Assembly: GCF_901827205.1 (NCBI RefSeq)
Contig: NZ_LR594675.1
Location: 3,720,001 to 3,784,000 of the forward strand
Origin: Variovorax sp. PBS-H4
GTDB lineage: Bacteria > Pseudomonadota > Gammaproteobacteria > Burkholderiales > Burkholderiaceae_C
Length of the DNA stretch: 64,000 nt
Direction of reading: 5' to 3'
Shown here: one piece after another, positions 1-9,151 of the stretch
How positions within the stretch are numbered: position 1 is the first letter of the stretch
Layout: each line of letters opens with the position of its first letter
Notes under the pieces: generated by a model
The model's input: only the letters and a program-made list of their open reading frames with translations
Databases searched by the model: none
What the model was told of the DNA's origin: nothing
Position numbers and translations under genes: made by a program

Positions 1-1065
1 GATGTAGGCCAACCACCGGCCATCGGCGCTGACCGACGGAGAGATGTTGTAGGTGCCGCTGAAGGTCACGCGGGTGGGGTTGCCCCCGCTTGCGCTCATC
101 TTGTAGATCTGTGGCGCACCGCCGCGGTCGCTCACGAAGTAGATGGTGCCGCCATCGGCGGAGTACACGGGCTCCGTGTCGATGCTGTTGCTCTGCGTGA
201 GTCGGCGCGGCTCTCCGCCGCCCGCGGGGATGGTGTAGAGCTGCGAACCGCCATCGCGGCTCAGCGTGACGGCCAAGGTGTTGCCATCGGGCGCCCAGGC
301 GGGTGCGCTGTTGGAGCCCTTGAAGTTGGCCACGAGCCGGCGCTGCCCGCTTGCCACGCTGTGCACATAGACCACGGGCTTGCGCGACTCGAAGGACACG
401 TAGGCCAGCTGCGTCCCGCTGGAGGACCAGACCGGGGAAATGATCGGCTCCGGGCTCGCGAGCGCAGCCTGCGCGTTCTCCCCGTCGGCGTCGGCCACCC
501 ACAGGTTGTAGCGGTTGGCACCCTTGGTGACGTAGGCGATGCGGGTCGAGAAGATGCCTCTCTCGCCGGTCAGCTTTTCGTAGACGTAGTCGGCAACGCG
601 GTGCGCGGCGAGGCGCAGGTCGCCTTGCGGCACGGTGTAGCTCTGGCCGCCGAGGTCTTGCCCGCGCACCACGTCCCACAGGCGGAACTTCACGTCGAAA
701 CGGCCATCGGCCAGGCGAGTCACGCTGCCCGCGACCAGCGAATCGGCCGTGCGCTGGCGCCACAGGCTCAGGTCGGGCCGGGAGGCTTCGTCGAGCGACT
801 GGCCGCTGGCATCGACACCGCGGAACTGGCCGCTGCGTTCCAGGTCGGCCTGCACGATGGCGGAGATCTTTTGCGGCGATGCGTCTTCGCCCTTGAAGGG
901 GACGAGCGCAATCGGCAGCTGCGTCAAGCCAACGCCCGAGACTTCAACCCGGAACTGGGCGAAGGCGGGAGCGAAGGGGGAGGCAGCCAGGGCCGCAATC
1001 AACGTGCGGCGAACGGAGAACGATGAAGAAGGGGTTGGGGAGATGTCTTGCAACTGCTTTTTCAT
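1..1065 (-). CDS. tolB: Tol-Pal system protein TolB (partial, C-terminus off window)
   Basis: Periplasmic beta-propeller of the Tol-Pal envelope system. The translation starts MKKQLQD at 1065, has a basic n-region and an export signal ending near APAFA-Q, then an N-terminal TolB domain (residues ~40-165) and WD40-like propeller blades with repeated IYFVSDRGGxPQIY-type and SADGRWLAYI-type motifs. About 355 residues of a family length near 430 are present; the C-terminus lies beyond the left edge. It is divergent from msbA. The export signal has an RR pair, but I would not call it Tat-dependent without a predictor. Confidence 0.93.
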   Translation of the reverse strand, partial: MKKQLQDISPTPSSSFSVRRTLIAALAASPFAPAFAQFRVEVSGVGLTQLPIALVPFKGEDASPQKISAIVQADLERSGQFRGVDASGQSLDEASRPDLSLWRQRTADSLVAGSVTRLADGRFDVKFRLWDVVRGQDLGGQSYTVPQGDLRLAAHRVADYVYEKLTGERGIFSTRIAYVTKGANRYNLWVADADGENAQAALASPEPIISPVWSSSGTQLAYVSFESRKPVVYVHSVASGQRRLVANFKGSNSAPAWAPDGNTLAVTLSRDGGSQLYTIPAGGGEPRRLTQSNSIDTEPVYSADGGTIYFVSDRGGAPQIYKMSASGGNPTRVTFSGTYNISPSVSADGRWLAYI

Positions 1066-1209
1066 GCGGTTCGGAGAGCTTTCCGGGAATTTAGTTTCAA
1101 GCCCGGAGGAAACGAGGCCACATGGTACACATTGCGATGCACCATCCGTCACAAAACGTGTATGTGCCGGCGCGGTCCTACAAAAGGCGAGAACTTAGAA
1201 TCCGCCGCC

Positions 1210-2994
1210 ATGCAGCCTTCCCCTGCCGCCGAGTCGGCGCGCCCTCCTCTCACGCGCCGGCTCGCGCGACTCATGACCTGGTTCGGAGGCTCGCGCCACT
1301 GGTGGGCCCTGGGCCTCGTCTGCGCCCTCATCGCGGCCGTCACCGAACCGCTGATGGCTGCCATGCTGAAGCCGCTGCTCGACCGCGGCTTCACTCGCGG
1401 CCAGCTCCCGCTGTGGGCCATTCCGGCCGCTGTCATCCTGTTGTTCGCCGTGCGCGGGCTGGCGCAGTTCGTTTCGCAGTACGCGCTCGCACGAATTGCG
1501 AACGAGGGGATGCAGCGGCTGCGGCGCGTGCTCTTCGAGCGCCTGCTGGCCGCCGAGCTCGCCCTCTTCTCGCGCCAGTCGGCCAGTACCTTGTCGAACA
1601 CGGTGGTGTACGAAGTACAGACCGGCGCCCTGCTGCTCGTGCAGGCGCTGCTGGGCCTGTCGCGCGACGGCTTCACGCTGATCGCGCTGCTGCTCTACCT
1701 TGTGTATCTCAATTGGAAGCTGACGCTGATCGTGGGCGTGCTGGCGCCGTGCGTCGCCTGGATCATCAAGGCATTTTCCAAGCGGCTCTACCGGCTCACG
1801 CTGCTCGGTCAGCGCGCGACGGACGAACTGGCCTATGTGGTCGAGGAGAACGTGCTGGCCCATCGCATGGTCCGGCTGCACAACGCCGAGGCCGGCCAGA
1901 TCCAGCGCTTCGACCGCCTGAGCCACGATCTCCACCGACTGGCGGTGAAGTCCACCATCGCCTCCGCTGCGACCACGCCCCTGACGCAGATCGTCGCGGC
2001 GGTCGCGCTCTCCGCCGTGGTCATGATCGCGCTCTGGCAAAGCGGCAAGCAGGGCTTCACCGTGGGCGGCTTCGTCGCCTACATCACGGCCATGCTGATG
2101 CTGATCGCGCCGATCCGGCGGCTCGCGGACATGACGAGCCCGATCACGCGCGGTCTCGCAGCGCTCGAGCGTGGCCTTGCGTTGATCGACGAGGTGCCGC
2201 CTGAATCCCAGGGCAGTTTCCAGGCCCGGCGCGTGACCGGCCGTATCGAGCTGCGCGCGGTGAACGTCAGCTATCGCGGCGCTGAGGAAGCCCGCGCACT
2301 CGACGGCATCAGCCTGACGCTTGCGCCGGGCGAGGTGGTGGCCTTCGTCGGTCCCTCCGGCTCGGGCAAGACGACGCTGGTCAACCTGCTGCCGCGCTTC
2401 GTGCTCCCGAGCGCAGGCCAGGTGTTGCTCGACGGGCACGATGTCGGCGACTGGCAGCTCAAGAACCTGCGCTCGCAGTTTGCGATGGTCAGCCAGGACG
2501 TGGTCATGCTCAACGACACGCTCGCCGCCAACGTGGCACTCGGCGCCGAGCTCGACCGCGATCGCGTGCTCGCCTGCGTCGAGGCCGCGAACCTGTCGGT
2601 CCACGTCGAAGGCCTGCCCGAGGGCATCGACACGGTACTGGGCCACAACGCGACCCAGCTCTCCGGCGGCCAGCGGCAACGCCTCGCCATTGCGCGCGCA
2701 CTCTACAAGGATGCGCCGGTGCTGCTGCTCGACGAGGCGACATCCGCGCTCGACACGGAATCGGAACGCCTGGTCCAGGAAGCGCTGCAGCGGCTGATGC
2801 GCAACCGCACCACGCTCATCGTCGCGCACCGCCTCTCGACCATCCAGCACGCCGACCGCATCGTGGTGATGGACCGCGGACGCATCGTCGAGCAGGGCAG
2901 CCACGGACAGCTCATGGCGCTGGACGGGCTGTATGCGCGGCTTCAGGCGAATGCGGTGCGGTCGGCGCCAGAGGGCAGCGAGCCGAGCCTCTGA
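1210..2994 (+). CDS. msbA: Lipid A export ABC transporter, ATP-binding/permease MsbA
   Basis: Half-size ABC exporter (594 aa) that flips lipid A-core across the inner membrane. Six hydrophobic segments fill the first ~320 residues. The nucleotide-binding domain has Walker A GPSGSGKTT near residue 381, signature LSGGQRQRLAIARA near 484, Walker B LLLLDEATSALD near 504 and the H-loop IVAHRLST. The frame is open upstream to 1048, but that would read into the divergent tolB start. The ATG at 1210 (MQPSPAAES) gives the normal family length. It is convergent with rng. The other LPS genes in this window (lpxK, kdsB) are ~50 kb away. Confidence 0.93.
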   Translation: MQPSPAAESARPPLTRRLARLMTWFGGSRHWWALGLVCALIAAVTEPLMAAMLKPLLDRGFTRGQLPLWAIPAAVILLFAVRGLAQFVSQYALARIANEGMQRLRRVLFERLLAAELALFSRQSASTLSNTVVYEVQTGALLLVQALLGLSRDGFTLIALLLYLVYLNWKLTLIVGVLAPCVAWIIKAFSKRLYRLTLLGQRATDELAYVVEENVLAHRMVRLHNAEAGQIQRFDRLSHDLHRLAVKSTIASAATTPLTQIVAAVALSAVVMIALWQSGKQGFTVGGFVAYITAMLMLIAPIRRLADMTSPITRGLAALERGLALIDEVPPESQGSFQARRVTGRIELRAVNVSYRGAEEARALDGISLTLAPGEVVAFVGPSGSGKTTLVNLLPRFVLPSAGQVLLDGHDVGDWQLKNLRSQFAMVSQDVVMLNDTLAANVALGAELDRDRVLACVEAANLSVHVEGLPEGIDTVLGHNATQLSGGQRQRLAIARALYKDAPVLLLDEATSALDTESERLVQEALQRLMRNRTTLIVAHRLSTIQHADRIVVMDRGRIVEQGSHGQLMALDGLYARLQANAVRSAPEGSEPSL

Positions 2995-3033
2995 GGCCTG
3001 CGGCATGTTCCGCCCACCGCGGCACGGCTCCGT

Positions 3034-4560
3034 TCAGAGCAGGACGATGTCGTACTGCCCTTGCCCCATCGCCGGCTCCGCCCGCAACGAAATCGGCTTT
3101 CCGATGAAGTCGCTCAGCCCGGCCAGGTGCTGGCTCTCCTCGTCGAGGAACAGCTCGATCACCTGCGGCGACGACACGATGCGGAATTCGCGCGGCGTGA
3201 ACTGGCGCGCCTCGCGAAGGATCTCGCGCAGCACGTCGTAGGCCACGCTGCGCGCCGTCTTCACGATGCCCTGGCCATTGCAGGCCAGGCAAGGCTCGCA
3301 CAGCATGTGGGCCAGCGACTCGCGGGTGCGCTTGCGCGTCATCTCCACCAGCCCCAGCTGGGAAAAGCCGCCGGCCGTGGTCTTGACGCGGTCGCGCGCC
3401 AGCTGCTTGCGGAACTCGGCGAGCACCTGCTCCCGGTGGTCGTCACGCACCATGTCGATGAAGTCGACGATGATGATCCCGCCCAGGTTGCGCAGGCGCA
3501 ATTGCCGTGCAATGGCTTGCGCGGCCTCCAGGTTGGTCTTGAAGATGGTGTCGTCGAAGTTGCGTGCGCCGACGTACCCACCAGTGTTGACGTCGATGGT
3601 GGTGAGCGCCTCGGTCTGGTCGACCACCAGGTAGCCGCCGGACTTCAGTTCAACCCGCCGCCCGAGCGCCTTTGCGATCTCCTCGTCGATCGAATAGAGG
3701 TCGAAGATCGGACGCTCGCCCTTGTAGAGCTGCAGCTTGCCCGCCGCCTGCGGCATGAACTCGAGGCCGAACTTCAGCAGCGCGTCGAACTGCTCGCGCG
3801 AGTCGATGCGGATGGTCTGCGTGTCCTCGGTGGTCATGTCGCGCAGCACGCGCTGCAGCAGGCTCAGGTCCTGGTGGAGCAGCGACATCGGCGGCATGCG
3901 GGTGGACAGCTCGCGGATGCGCGACCAGGTCTTGCGCAGGTAGGCGATGTCCTCCGCCAGCTCGGCGTCGCTCGAATCCTCGCCGTTGGTGCGCAGGATG
4001 AAACCGCCGGTGGCCTCCGGTACCACTCCGCCGGCGCCGGCCGCGGCGGCCGCCTCGATCAGTGCCTGCATGCGCCTGCGCAGCGCATCGCGAAGATCGG
4101 GCGGAATCTTCTGCGAGACACCCACGTGGTTGTCCTGCGGCAGGAAGACCAGCAGCCGGCCCGCGATGCTGATCTGGGTCGACAGGCGCGCGCCCTTCGT
4201 GCCGATCGGGTCCTTGATCACCTGCACGAGCAGCGACTGGCCTTCGAACACCTGCTTTTCGATGGGGACCGCTGCCCCGCCGTTGCGCCCGTCCCGATCG
4301 AGTGCCGCGGCGCTCGGCCGCGAGCCGGGCGTAAAAGGCGCGACGATGTCGGCCACATGCAGGAAGGCCGTGCGGTCCAGGCCGATGTCGATGAAGGCGG
4401 ACTGCATGCCGGGCAGCACGCGCGAGACCTTGCCGAGATACACGTTGCCGACCAGCCCGCGTTCCAGCGTGCGCTCCACGTGGAGCTCCTGCACGGCGCC
4501 GTGCTCCACCAGCGCAACACGGGTCTCCTGCGGAGACCAGTTGATCAGGATGTCTTGCAT
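3034..4560 (-). CDS. rng: Ribonuclease G
   Basis: RNase E/G family endoribonuclease (508 aa), involved in 5' maturation of 16S rRNA and mRNA turnover. The start MQDILINWSPQETRVALVE is typical of RNase G. An S1-like domain follows (GNVYLGKVSRVLPGMQSAFIDIG, split by an insertion), then the catalytic core with VDQTEALTTIDVNTG and IIIVDFIDM, which carry the metal-binding aspartates, and a zinc-link-type CEPCLACNGQG pair near residue 420. There is no long RNase E-type C-terminal scaffold. It is the last gene of the yebC-to-rng operon, 18 bp after maf. Confidence 0.93.
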   Translation of the reverse strand: MQDILINWSPQETRVALVEHGAVQELHVERTLERGLVGNVYLGKVSRVLPGMQSAFIDIGLDRTAFLHVADIVAPFTPGSRPSAAALDRDGRNGGAAVPIEKQVFEGQSLLVQVIKDPIGTKGARLSTQISIAGRLLVFLPQDNHVGVSQKIPPDLRDALRRRMQALIEAAAAAGAGGVVPEATGGFILRTNGEDSSDAELAEDIAYLRKTWSRIRELSTRMPPMSLLHQDLSLLQRVLRDMTTEDTQTIRIDSREQFDALLKFGLEFMPQAAGKLQLYKGERPIFDLYSIDEEIAKALGRRVELKSGGYLVVDQTEALTTIDVNTGGYVGARNFDDTIFKTNLEAAQAIARQLRLRNLGGIIIVDFIDMVRDDHREQVLAEFRKQLARDRVKTTAGGFSQLGLVEMTRKRTRESLAHMLCEPCLACNGQGIVKTARSVAYDVLREILREARQFTPREFRIVSSPQVIELFLDEESQHLAGLSDFIGKPISLRAEPAMGQGQYDIVLL

Positions 4561-4578
4561 CTTCTTTCCGCGGCCCTG

Positions 4579-5184
4579 CTACAACGCGAAGCCGGCCTGG
4601 CGCAGCAACTGGGCAGTCTCGAACATCGGGAGCCCCATGATGCCCGAATGCGAGCCGCTGATGTGCTCCACGAAAGCAGCTGCCCTGCCCTGGATGGCAT
4701 AAGCCCCTGCCTTGCCGTCGGGCTCGCCGCTGGCGACATAGGCCGCGATGCGCCGCTTCTCGATGGCGGCGAAGCGCACTCGCGACACGCTGAGCGCGGC
4801 GTCCCGACGCCGCCCGTGCTGCAGCGCCACCGCCGTCAGCACCCGGTGCGTGCGGCCGGAGAGCAGCGCCAGCATGCGCTGTGCGTCCTGCGCATTCGCG
4901 GGCTTGCCCAGGATGGTGCGGCCGAAGGCGACCGTCGTATCGGCGCACAGCACGGGCGCCGGCGGCAGTCCCAAGCGCTGATGGCGCGCCACTGCTGCAT
5001 CGAGCTTGAGTGCGGTGACGCGCTGCACGTAGGCGGTCGGCGATTCGCCGGGCTGCACGTGCTCCAGCGCCTCGGCGTCTTCCTCGGGGCCGGCCAGCAG
5101 CAGCTCATGCCTTACGCCGAGCTGGCCGAGCAGCTGCGCGCGGCGCGGGCTTTGGGATGCGAGATAGATGAAAGGGTCGGTCAT
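4579..5184 (-). CDS. maf: Maf family nucleotide pyrophosphatase (YhdE-like)
   Basis: House-cleaning nucleoside triphosphate pyrophosphatase (201 aa) that removes non-canonical or excess dTTP/UTP. Seen: LASQSPRRAQLLGQLG near the N-terminus, the catalytic ADTTV motif, GKP, and KAGAYAIQG, which fits the YhdE (dTTP/UTP) subgroup better than YceF. The frame is open upstream to 5220, but the ATG at 5184 (MTDPFIYLASQ) overlaps the rlmH stop as ATGA, indicating translational coupling. The product was historically called septum formation protein. Confidence 0.9.
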   Translation of the reverse strand: MTDPFIYLASQSPRRAQLLGQLGVRHELLLAGPEEDAEALEHVQPGESPTAYVQRVTALKLDAAVARHQRLGLPPAPVLCADTTVAFGRTILGKPANAQDAQRMLALLSGRTHRVLTAVALQHGRRRDAALSVSRVRFAAIEKRRIAAYVASGEPDGKAGAYAIQGRAAAFVEHISGSHSGIMGLPMFETAQLLRQAGFAL

Positions 5185-5648
5185 TCGCGGTGGTACGGAT
5201 GGCCGGCATTGACCGACCACGCCCGGTAGAGCTGCTCGACCAGCAGCACGCGGGCCATTGCATGAGGCAAAGTCAGGTCTGACAGCCGGATGCGCTCATG
5301 CGCCGCGGCTTTGAAGGCCGGGTCCAGCCCGTCGGGGCCGCCGATCACCAGCGCGACGTCGTCGCCGCCACCTTGCCATGCCTGCAGCCGGGCCGCGAGG
5401 GCCTTGGTGGTGAGCGCCGTGCCGCGCTCGTCCAGCACCACGATGCGCATGCCCTTGGCAATGGCTGCCTCGATGCGCTCGCGCTCGGCGGCATACAGGG
5501 TCTCGAGGGTCTTGGAACCCCGCGGCTCGGTCTTGACGGCGCGCAGCTCGAGCTTCAGCTCGGGCGGGAAGCGCTTGGCATAGTCGTCCCAGGCGGTCTG
5601 AGCCCAGTCGGGCACACGCTGCCCGACCGCGACCACCAGCAGCTTCAT
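5181..5648 (-). CDS. rlmH: 23S rRNA (pseudouridine1915-N3)-methyltransferase RlmH
   Basis: SPOUT-class methyltransferase (155 aa) acting on helix 69 of 23S rRNA. Seen: MKLLVVAVGQRVPDW start, VVLDERGTALTTKALA, the knot-region motif VIGGPDGL and the C-terminal LSDLTLPHAMARVLLVEQLYRAW, which forms the SAM-binding trefoil knot. Length matches the family. It overlaps the rsfS stop by 4 nt at its start and the maf start at its end (both ATGA), so the three are co-translated. The rsfS-rlmH pairing is widely conserved. Confidence 0.94.
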   Translation of the reverse strand: MKLLVVAVGQRVPDWAQTAWDDYAKRFPPELKLELRAVKTEPRGSKTLETLYAAERERIEAAIAKGMRIVVLDERGTALTTKALAARLQAWQGGGDDVALVIGGPDGLDPAFKAAAHERIRLSDLTLPHAMARVLLVEQLYRAWSVNAGHPYHRE

Positions 5649-6295
5649 GCGCGCGCCGTGGTCTTGCGAGGCGCCTTCTTCGCCGGAGTCGCCTTCTTGG
5701 CGGCAGCCTTCTTGGCCGGTGCCTTGTTCACGACAACGGTCTTGACCGGCGCCTTGCTCGCCGGTGCCTTCCTGGCCGATGTCTTCTTGGCCGCCGGCTT
5801 GGGCTTGGCGGCCGCGTCCGCCGCGCGCTGCGCTGTCTTGGCTGCGCTGGAACGCCTCAGCGAAGGCGAGGTCTTGGCGGCAACAGGCGGCTTCTCCTCG
5901 GCCGGCCGCGCAGCGGCCGGCTTCGCGGCGCCCAGCTTGGTGCGCACCGGCTTGTCGCCCCAGATCTCCTCGAGGTGGTAGTACTGGCGGATGGCCGGCT
6001 GCATGATGTGCGCCACCGCAGCGCCGCAGTCGACGATGATCCACTCCCCGTTGTCCTCGCCCTCGACGCGCGGCTTGTTGAAGCCGGCATCACGCACGGC
6101 ATCGCGCACGCTGGCAGCCAGCGCCTTGGTCTGGCGGTTGGAGGTGCCCGACGCGACGATCACGCGCTCGAACAGCGGCGAGAGGTGCTCGGTGTCGAAG
6201 ACCTGGATGTTCTGCGCCTTGACGTCCTCGAGGCCATCGATGATGGCCCTCTGGAGTTTCTGGGTGTCTTTCTTGGCGGCGGCTTCAGTACTCAT
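5645..6295 (-). CDS. rsfS: Ribosomal silencing factor RsfS with Lys/Ala-rich C-terminal tail
   Basis: RsfS binds uL14 and blocks 30S-50S joining during starvation. The conserved domain (residues ~12-112) contains LEDVKAQNIQVFD, SGTSNRQTKALA, GEWIIVDCG and HIMQPAIRQYYHLEEIWG. The protein is 216 aa, roughly twice the usual ~105-120. The extra ~95 residues are Ala/Lys/Pro-rich with histone H1-like AAKKA and APAKKA repeats and are probably disordered and strongly basic. The start overlaps the nadD stop by 1 nt (TGATG). The domain assignment is firm; the role of the tail is unknown. Confidence 0.92.
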   Translation of the reverse strand: MSTEAAAKKDTQKLQRAIIDGLEDVKAQNIQVFDTEHLSPLFERVIVASGTSNRQTKALAASVRDAVRDAGFNKPRVEGEDNGEWIIVDCGAAVAHIMQPAIRQYYHLEEIWGDKPVRTKLGAAKPAAARPAEEKPPVAAKTSPSLRRSSAAKTAQRAADAAAKPKPAAKKTSARKAPASKAPVKTVVVNKAPAKKAAAKKATPAKKAPRKTTARA

Positions 6296-6912
6296 CAGGT
6301 GGAACGGTAGAGGTGGTGTTGGTCAATATAGCGTGCAACTGCCGGCGGAACCAGTTGAAAAAGGTCCTGGCCCTGCGCGGCGCGCGTCCGGACTTCGGTG
6401 GCGCTGGTGTCCATCGGCGCGAGCATGAGGTTTTCGAAGCGGGCGCCGGGAGGAAGATCCGGCAGTTCATGAGGATCGAAAGGGGTTCCGTCCGCGGTGC
6501 CGGGGCGGCGAGCGACCGCGACGACGGCCATTTCCAGGATCTCGCGCCAACCGTGCCACTGGGGAAGCCACGCCGCCTGGTCGGCACCCATGATCAGCAC
6601 CAGTTCGGCCGCGGGGTGTTCCTGCTGCAGCTCGCGCAGGGTGTCGAGCGTGTAGGTGGGGCCGGCGCGGCGCAGCTCGCGTGCGTCGACGACGGCGCCC
6701 GGCAGCGCCTCGAAGGCCAGCTGCGCCATCGCGAGGCGGGAGGCGCCGCCGCTCAGCGCGCGCTTCTTGTGCCAGGCATCGCCCGTCGGGAAGATGCGCA
6801 GCTCAGCCAGCCCCAGCTGCGCCAGCGCAGCCTGCACCAGTGCGACATGCGCGTTGTGCGGCGGGTCGAAGGCACCGCCGAACACGCCGATACGGAGCCG
6901 GTTCAGAGCCAT
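6295..6912 (-). CDS. nadD: Nicotinate-nucleotide adenylyltransferase
   Basis: Adenylates nicotinate mononucleotide to deamido-NAD in NAD biosynthesis (205 aa). The nucleotidyltransferase signature GVFGGAFDPPHNAH lies near residue 9; the second motif near the C-terminus is STTEVR-like (TSATEVRTR). IMGADQAAWLPQWHGWREI is the family active-site region. The start overlaps the hemF stop by 10 nt; the end overlaps the rsfS start by 1 nt. The order nadD-rsfS-rlmH is a common conserved block. Confidence 0.94.
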   Translation of the reverse strand: MALNRLRIGVFGGAFDPPHNAHVALVQAALAQLGLAELRIFPTGDAWHKKRALSGGASRLAMAQLAFEALPGAVVDARELRRAGPTYTLDTLRELQQEHPAAELVLIMGADQAAWLPQWHGWREILEMAVVAVARRPGTADGTPFDPHELPDLPPGARFENLMLAPMDTSATEVRTRAAQGQDLFQLVPPAVARYIDQHHLYRST

Positions 6913-7817
6913 TCGCGGCGCACGATGAAGTCGCTGTAGAGTGCCGCTTCCGGCGTGCCCGGCTCGGGCTCGCGGCGATAGGCCCAGCTGGCCTGCGGCG
7001 GCATCGACAGCAGGATCGATTCGGTGCGCCCGCCCGACTGCAGCCCGAAATGCGTGCCGCGGTCCCAGACCAGGTTGAACTCCACGTAGCGCCCACGCCG
7101 GTAGAGCTGGAAGGCGCGCTCGCGCTCGCCATGGGGCATGGCGCGGCGGCGCTCGACGATCGGCAGGTAGGCCGGCAGGAAGGCATCGCCCACCGCACGC
7201 AGCATGGCGAAGCTTTGCTCGAAGCCCAGCTCAGCGAAGTCGTCGAAAAAGATGCCGCCGACGCCGCGCTGCTCGTTGCGGTGCTTGAGGAAGAAATACT
7301 CGTCGCACCAGGTCTTGAAGCGCGGGTACTTGTCCGCGCCGAACGGCGCCAGCGCATCGCGGCAGCCGCGATGGAAATGCACCGCGTCTTCCTCGAAGCC
7401 GTAGCAGGGCGTCAGGTCCATGCCGCCGCCGAACCAGCACACCGGCTCGCCCCGCGGCGGCAGCGCGGCCAGCATGCGCACGTTCATGTGCACCGTGGGC
7501 ACGTAGGGGTTGCGCGGATGGAACACCAGCGAGACGCCCATGGCCTCGAAGGGCGCGCCGGCGAGCTCGGGCCGGTGCTGGGTGGCCGAGGGCGGCAGCT
7601 TCGGGCCGCGCACCTCCGAAAAGCCGCAACCGGCACGCTCGAACAGCGCGCCTTCCTCCAGGATGCAGGTCAGGCCGCTGCCCTGCAGCGGCTCACCGGG
7701 CGCCTTCTGCCAGGGGTCGCGCAGGCAAGGCGTGCCGTCGGCGGCCTCGACCGCGGCCACGATGCGCTGCTGCAGCCCGCGCAGGTAGTCGCCGACCATT
7801 CGCCGTGGGTCTGGCAT
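6903..7817 (-). CDS. hemF: Oxygen-dependent coproporphyrinogen III oxidase
   Basis: Converts coproporphyrinogen III to protoporphyrinogen IX with O2 in heme synthesis (304 aa). Seen: FHPRNPYVPTVHMNVR, WFGGGMDLTPCYGFEEDAVHFH, GVGGIFFDDF, YVEFNLVWDRGTHFGLQSGGR and SMPPQASWAYR, all hallmark HemF segments with the conserved histidines. The ATG at 7817 shares its A with the purD stop (TGATG), which fixes the start. It sits between purD and nadD in an operon with no shared pathway, as is common for this group. Confidence 0.94.
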   Translation of the reverse strand: MPDPRRMVGDYLRGLQQRIVAAVEAADGTPCLRDPWQKAPGEPLQGSGLTCILEEGALFERAGCGFSEVRGPKLPPSATQHRPELAGAPFEAMGVSLVFHPRNPYVPTVHMNVRMLAALPPRGEPVCWFGGGMDLTPCYGFEEDAVHFHRGCRDALAPFGADKYPRFKTWCDEYFFLKHRNEQRGVGGIFFDDFAELGFEQSFAMLRAVGDAFLPAYLPIVERRRAMPHGERERAFQLYRRGRYVEFNLVWDRGTHFGLQSGGRTESILLSMPPQASWAYRREPEPGTPEAALYSDFIVRREWL

Positions 7818-9127
7818 CAGCCGTGGGGCGTGCGCACCTGAACGGCGCGGTGCCCGATGTCCTTGCGGTACTGCGCGCCATCGAAATGGACGCGCGCCGC
7901 CAGCGCGTAGGCGCGCTGCTGCGCCTGCTTCACGCTGTCGGCCAGCACGGTGACGCAGAGAACGCGTCCGCCACTGGTCTTGAGCTCGCCGTCTTCGAAC
8001 GTGGTGCCGGCGTGGAAGACCACCGCGTCGGGCGCCTCGGGCGGAATGCCGTGGATGGCATCGCCCTTGCGCGGCGACAACGGATAGCCGTGCGCCGCCA
8101 TTACCACGCCCAGCGCGACGCGACGGTCCCATTCGAGTTCGATCTGGTCCAGCGTGCCGTCGGTGGCGTGCCAGAACACCTCGAAGAGGTCGGACTTGAG
8201 CCGCATCATGATTGGCTGGGTCTCGGGGTCGCCCATGCGGCAGTTGAACTCGAGCGTCCTGGGATGGCCCGCGGCGTCGATCATCAGGCCGGCGTAGAGG
8301 AAGCCGGTGTAGGGGATCCCGTCCTTTTCCATGCCGCGGATGGTCGGCAGGATGATCTCGCGCATGGCGCGCGCATGCACCTCGGCCGTGACCACCGGCG
8401 CCGGCGAATAGGCGCCCATGCCGCCCGTGTTGGGACCCTGGTCGCCGTCCTGCAGGCGCTTGTGGTCCTGGCTGGTGGCGAGCGCCGTGACGTTCACGCC
8501 GTCGCACAGCACGATGAAGCTGGCCTCCTCGCCCTGCAGGAAATCTTCGATGACGACGCGCGGCGAAGCCTTGCCGTCTTCGCCTTCGTTGTGGGAGATG
8601 CCCAGCTTGTTGTCCAAGAGCATGAAGTCGATCGCCTCGTGCGCCTCCGCCAGCGTCGTCGCGACGACCACGCCCTTGCCCGCCGCCAAACCGTCGGCCT
8701 TGATGACGATGGGCACGCCCTTGGCATCCACGTAGGCATGGGCTGCGGCAGGGTGGGTGAAGGCCTCGTACTCGGCCGTGGGAATCTTGTGCCGCTTCAT
8801 GAAGGCCTTGGAGAAGGCCTTGGAGCTTTCCAGCTGGGCCGCTGCCTTGGTCGGCCCGAAGATGCGCAGCCCGTGCGCGCGGAACTCGTCGACCACGCCG
8901 GCCGCCAGCGGCGCCTCGGGACCGACGACCGTCAGCGCGATTTTTTCCTGCAGCGCCCAGGCCCGCAGTGCCGCGGGTTCGGCAATGTCGATGCACTCGT
9001 AGCGCGAATCGGCGCGCGTACCGCCGTTGCCTGGCGCCACATAGACGCGGCTCACGCGCGCGGCCTGGGCCAGTCGCCATGCCAGTGCGTGCTCCCGGCC
9101 CCCTCCCCCGATCACCAGTACCTTCAT
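7817..9127 (-). CDS. purD: Phosphoribosylamine-glycine ligase
   Basis: ATP-grasp enzyme (436 aa) making glycinamide ribonucleotide, the second step of purine synthesis. N-terminal MKVLVIGGGGREHALAWRLAQ, then GPEAPLAAGVVDEFR, the ATP-grasp lobe IVIKADGLAAGKGV, and the signature RMGDPETQPIMMRL near residue 290 are all clear. It follows yebC by 24 bp and is coupled to hemF. Full length for the family, no damage seen. Confidence 0.95.
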   Translation of the reverse strand: MKVLVIGGGGREHALAWRLAQAARVSRVYVAPGNGGTRADSRYECIDIAEPAALRAWALQEKIALTVVGPEAPLAAGVVDEFRAHGLRIFGPTKAAAQLESSKAFSKAFMKRHKIPTAEYEAFTHPAAAHAYVDAKGVPIVIKADGLAAGKGVVVATTLAEAHEAIDFMLLDNKLGISHNEGEDGKASPRVVIEDFLQGEEASFIVLCDGVNVTALATSQDHKRLQDGDQGPNTGGMGAYSPAPVVTAEVHARAMREIILPTIRGMEKDGIPYTGFLYAGLMIDAAGHPRTLEFNCRMGDPETQPIMMRLKSDLFEVFWHATDGTLDQIELEWDRRVALGVVMAAHGYPLSPRKGDAIHGIPPEAPDAVVFHAGTTFEDGELKTSGGRVLCVTVLADSVKQAQQRAYALAARVHFDGAQYRKDIGHRAVQVRTPHG

Positions 9128-9151
9128 TCGCGGGCTTTCATGGGCGCTTCC

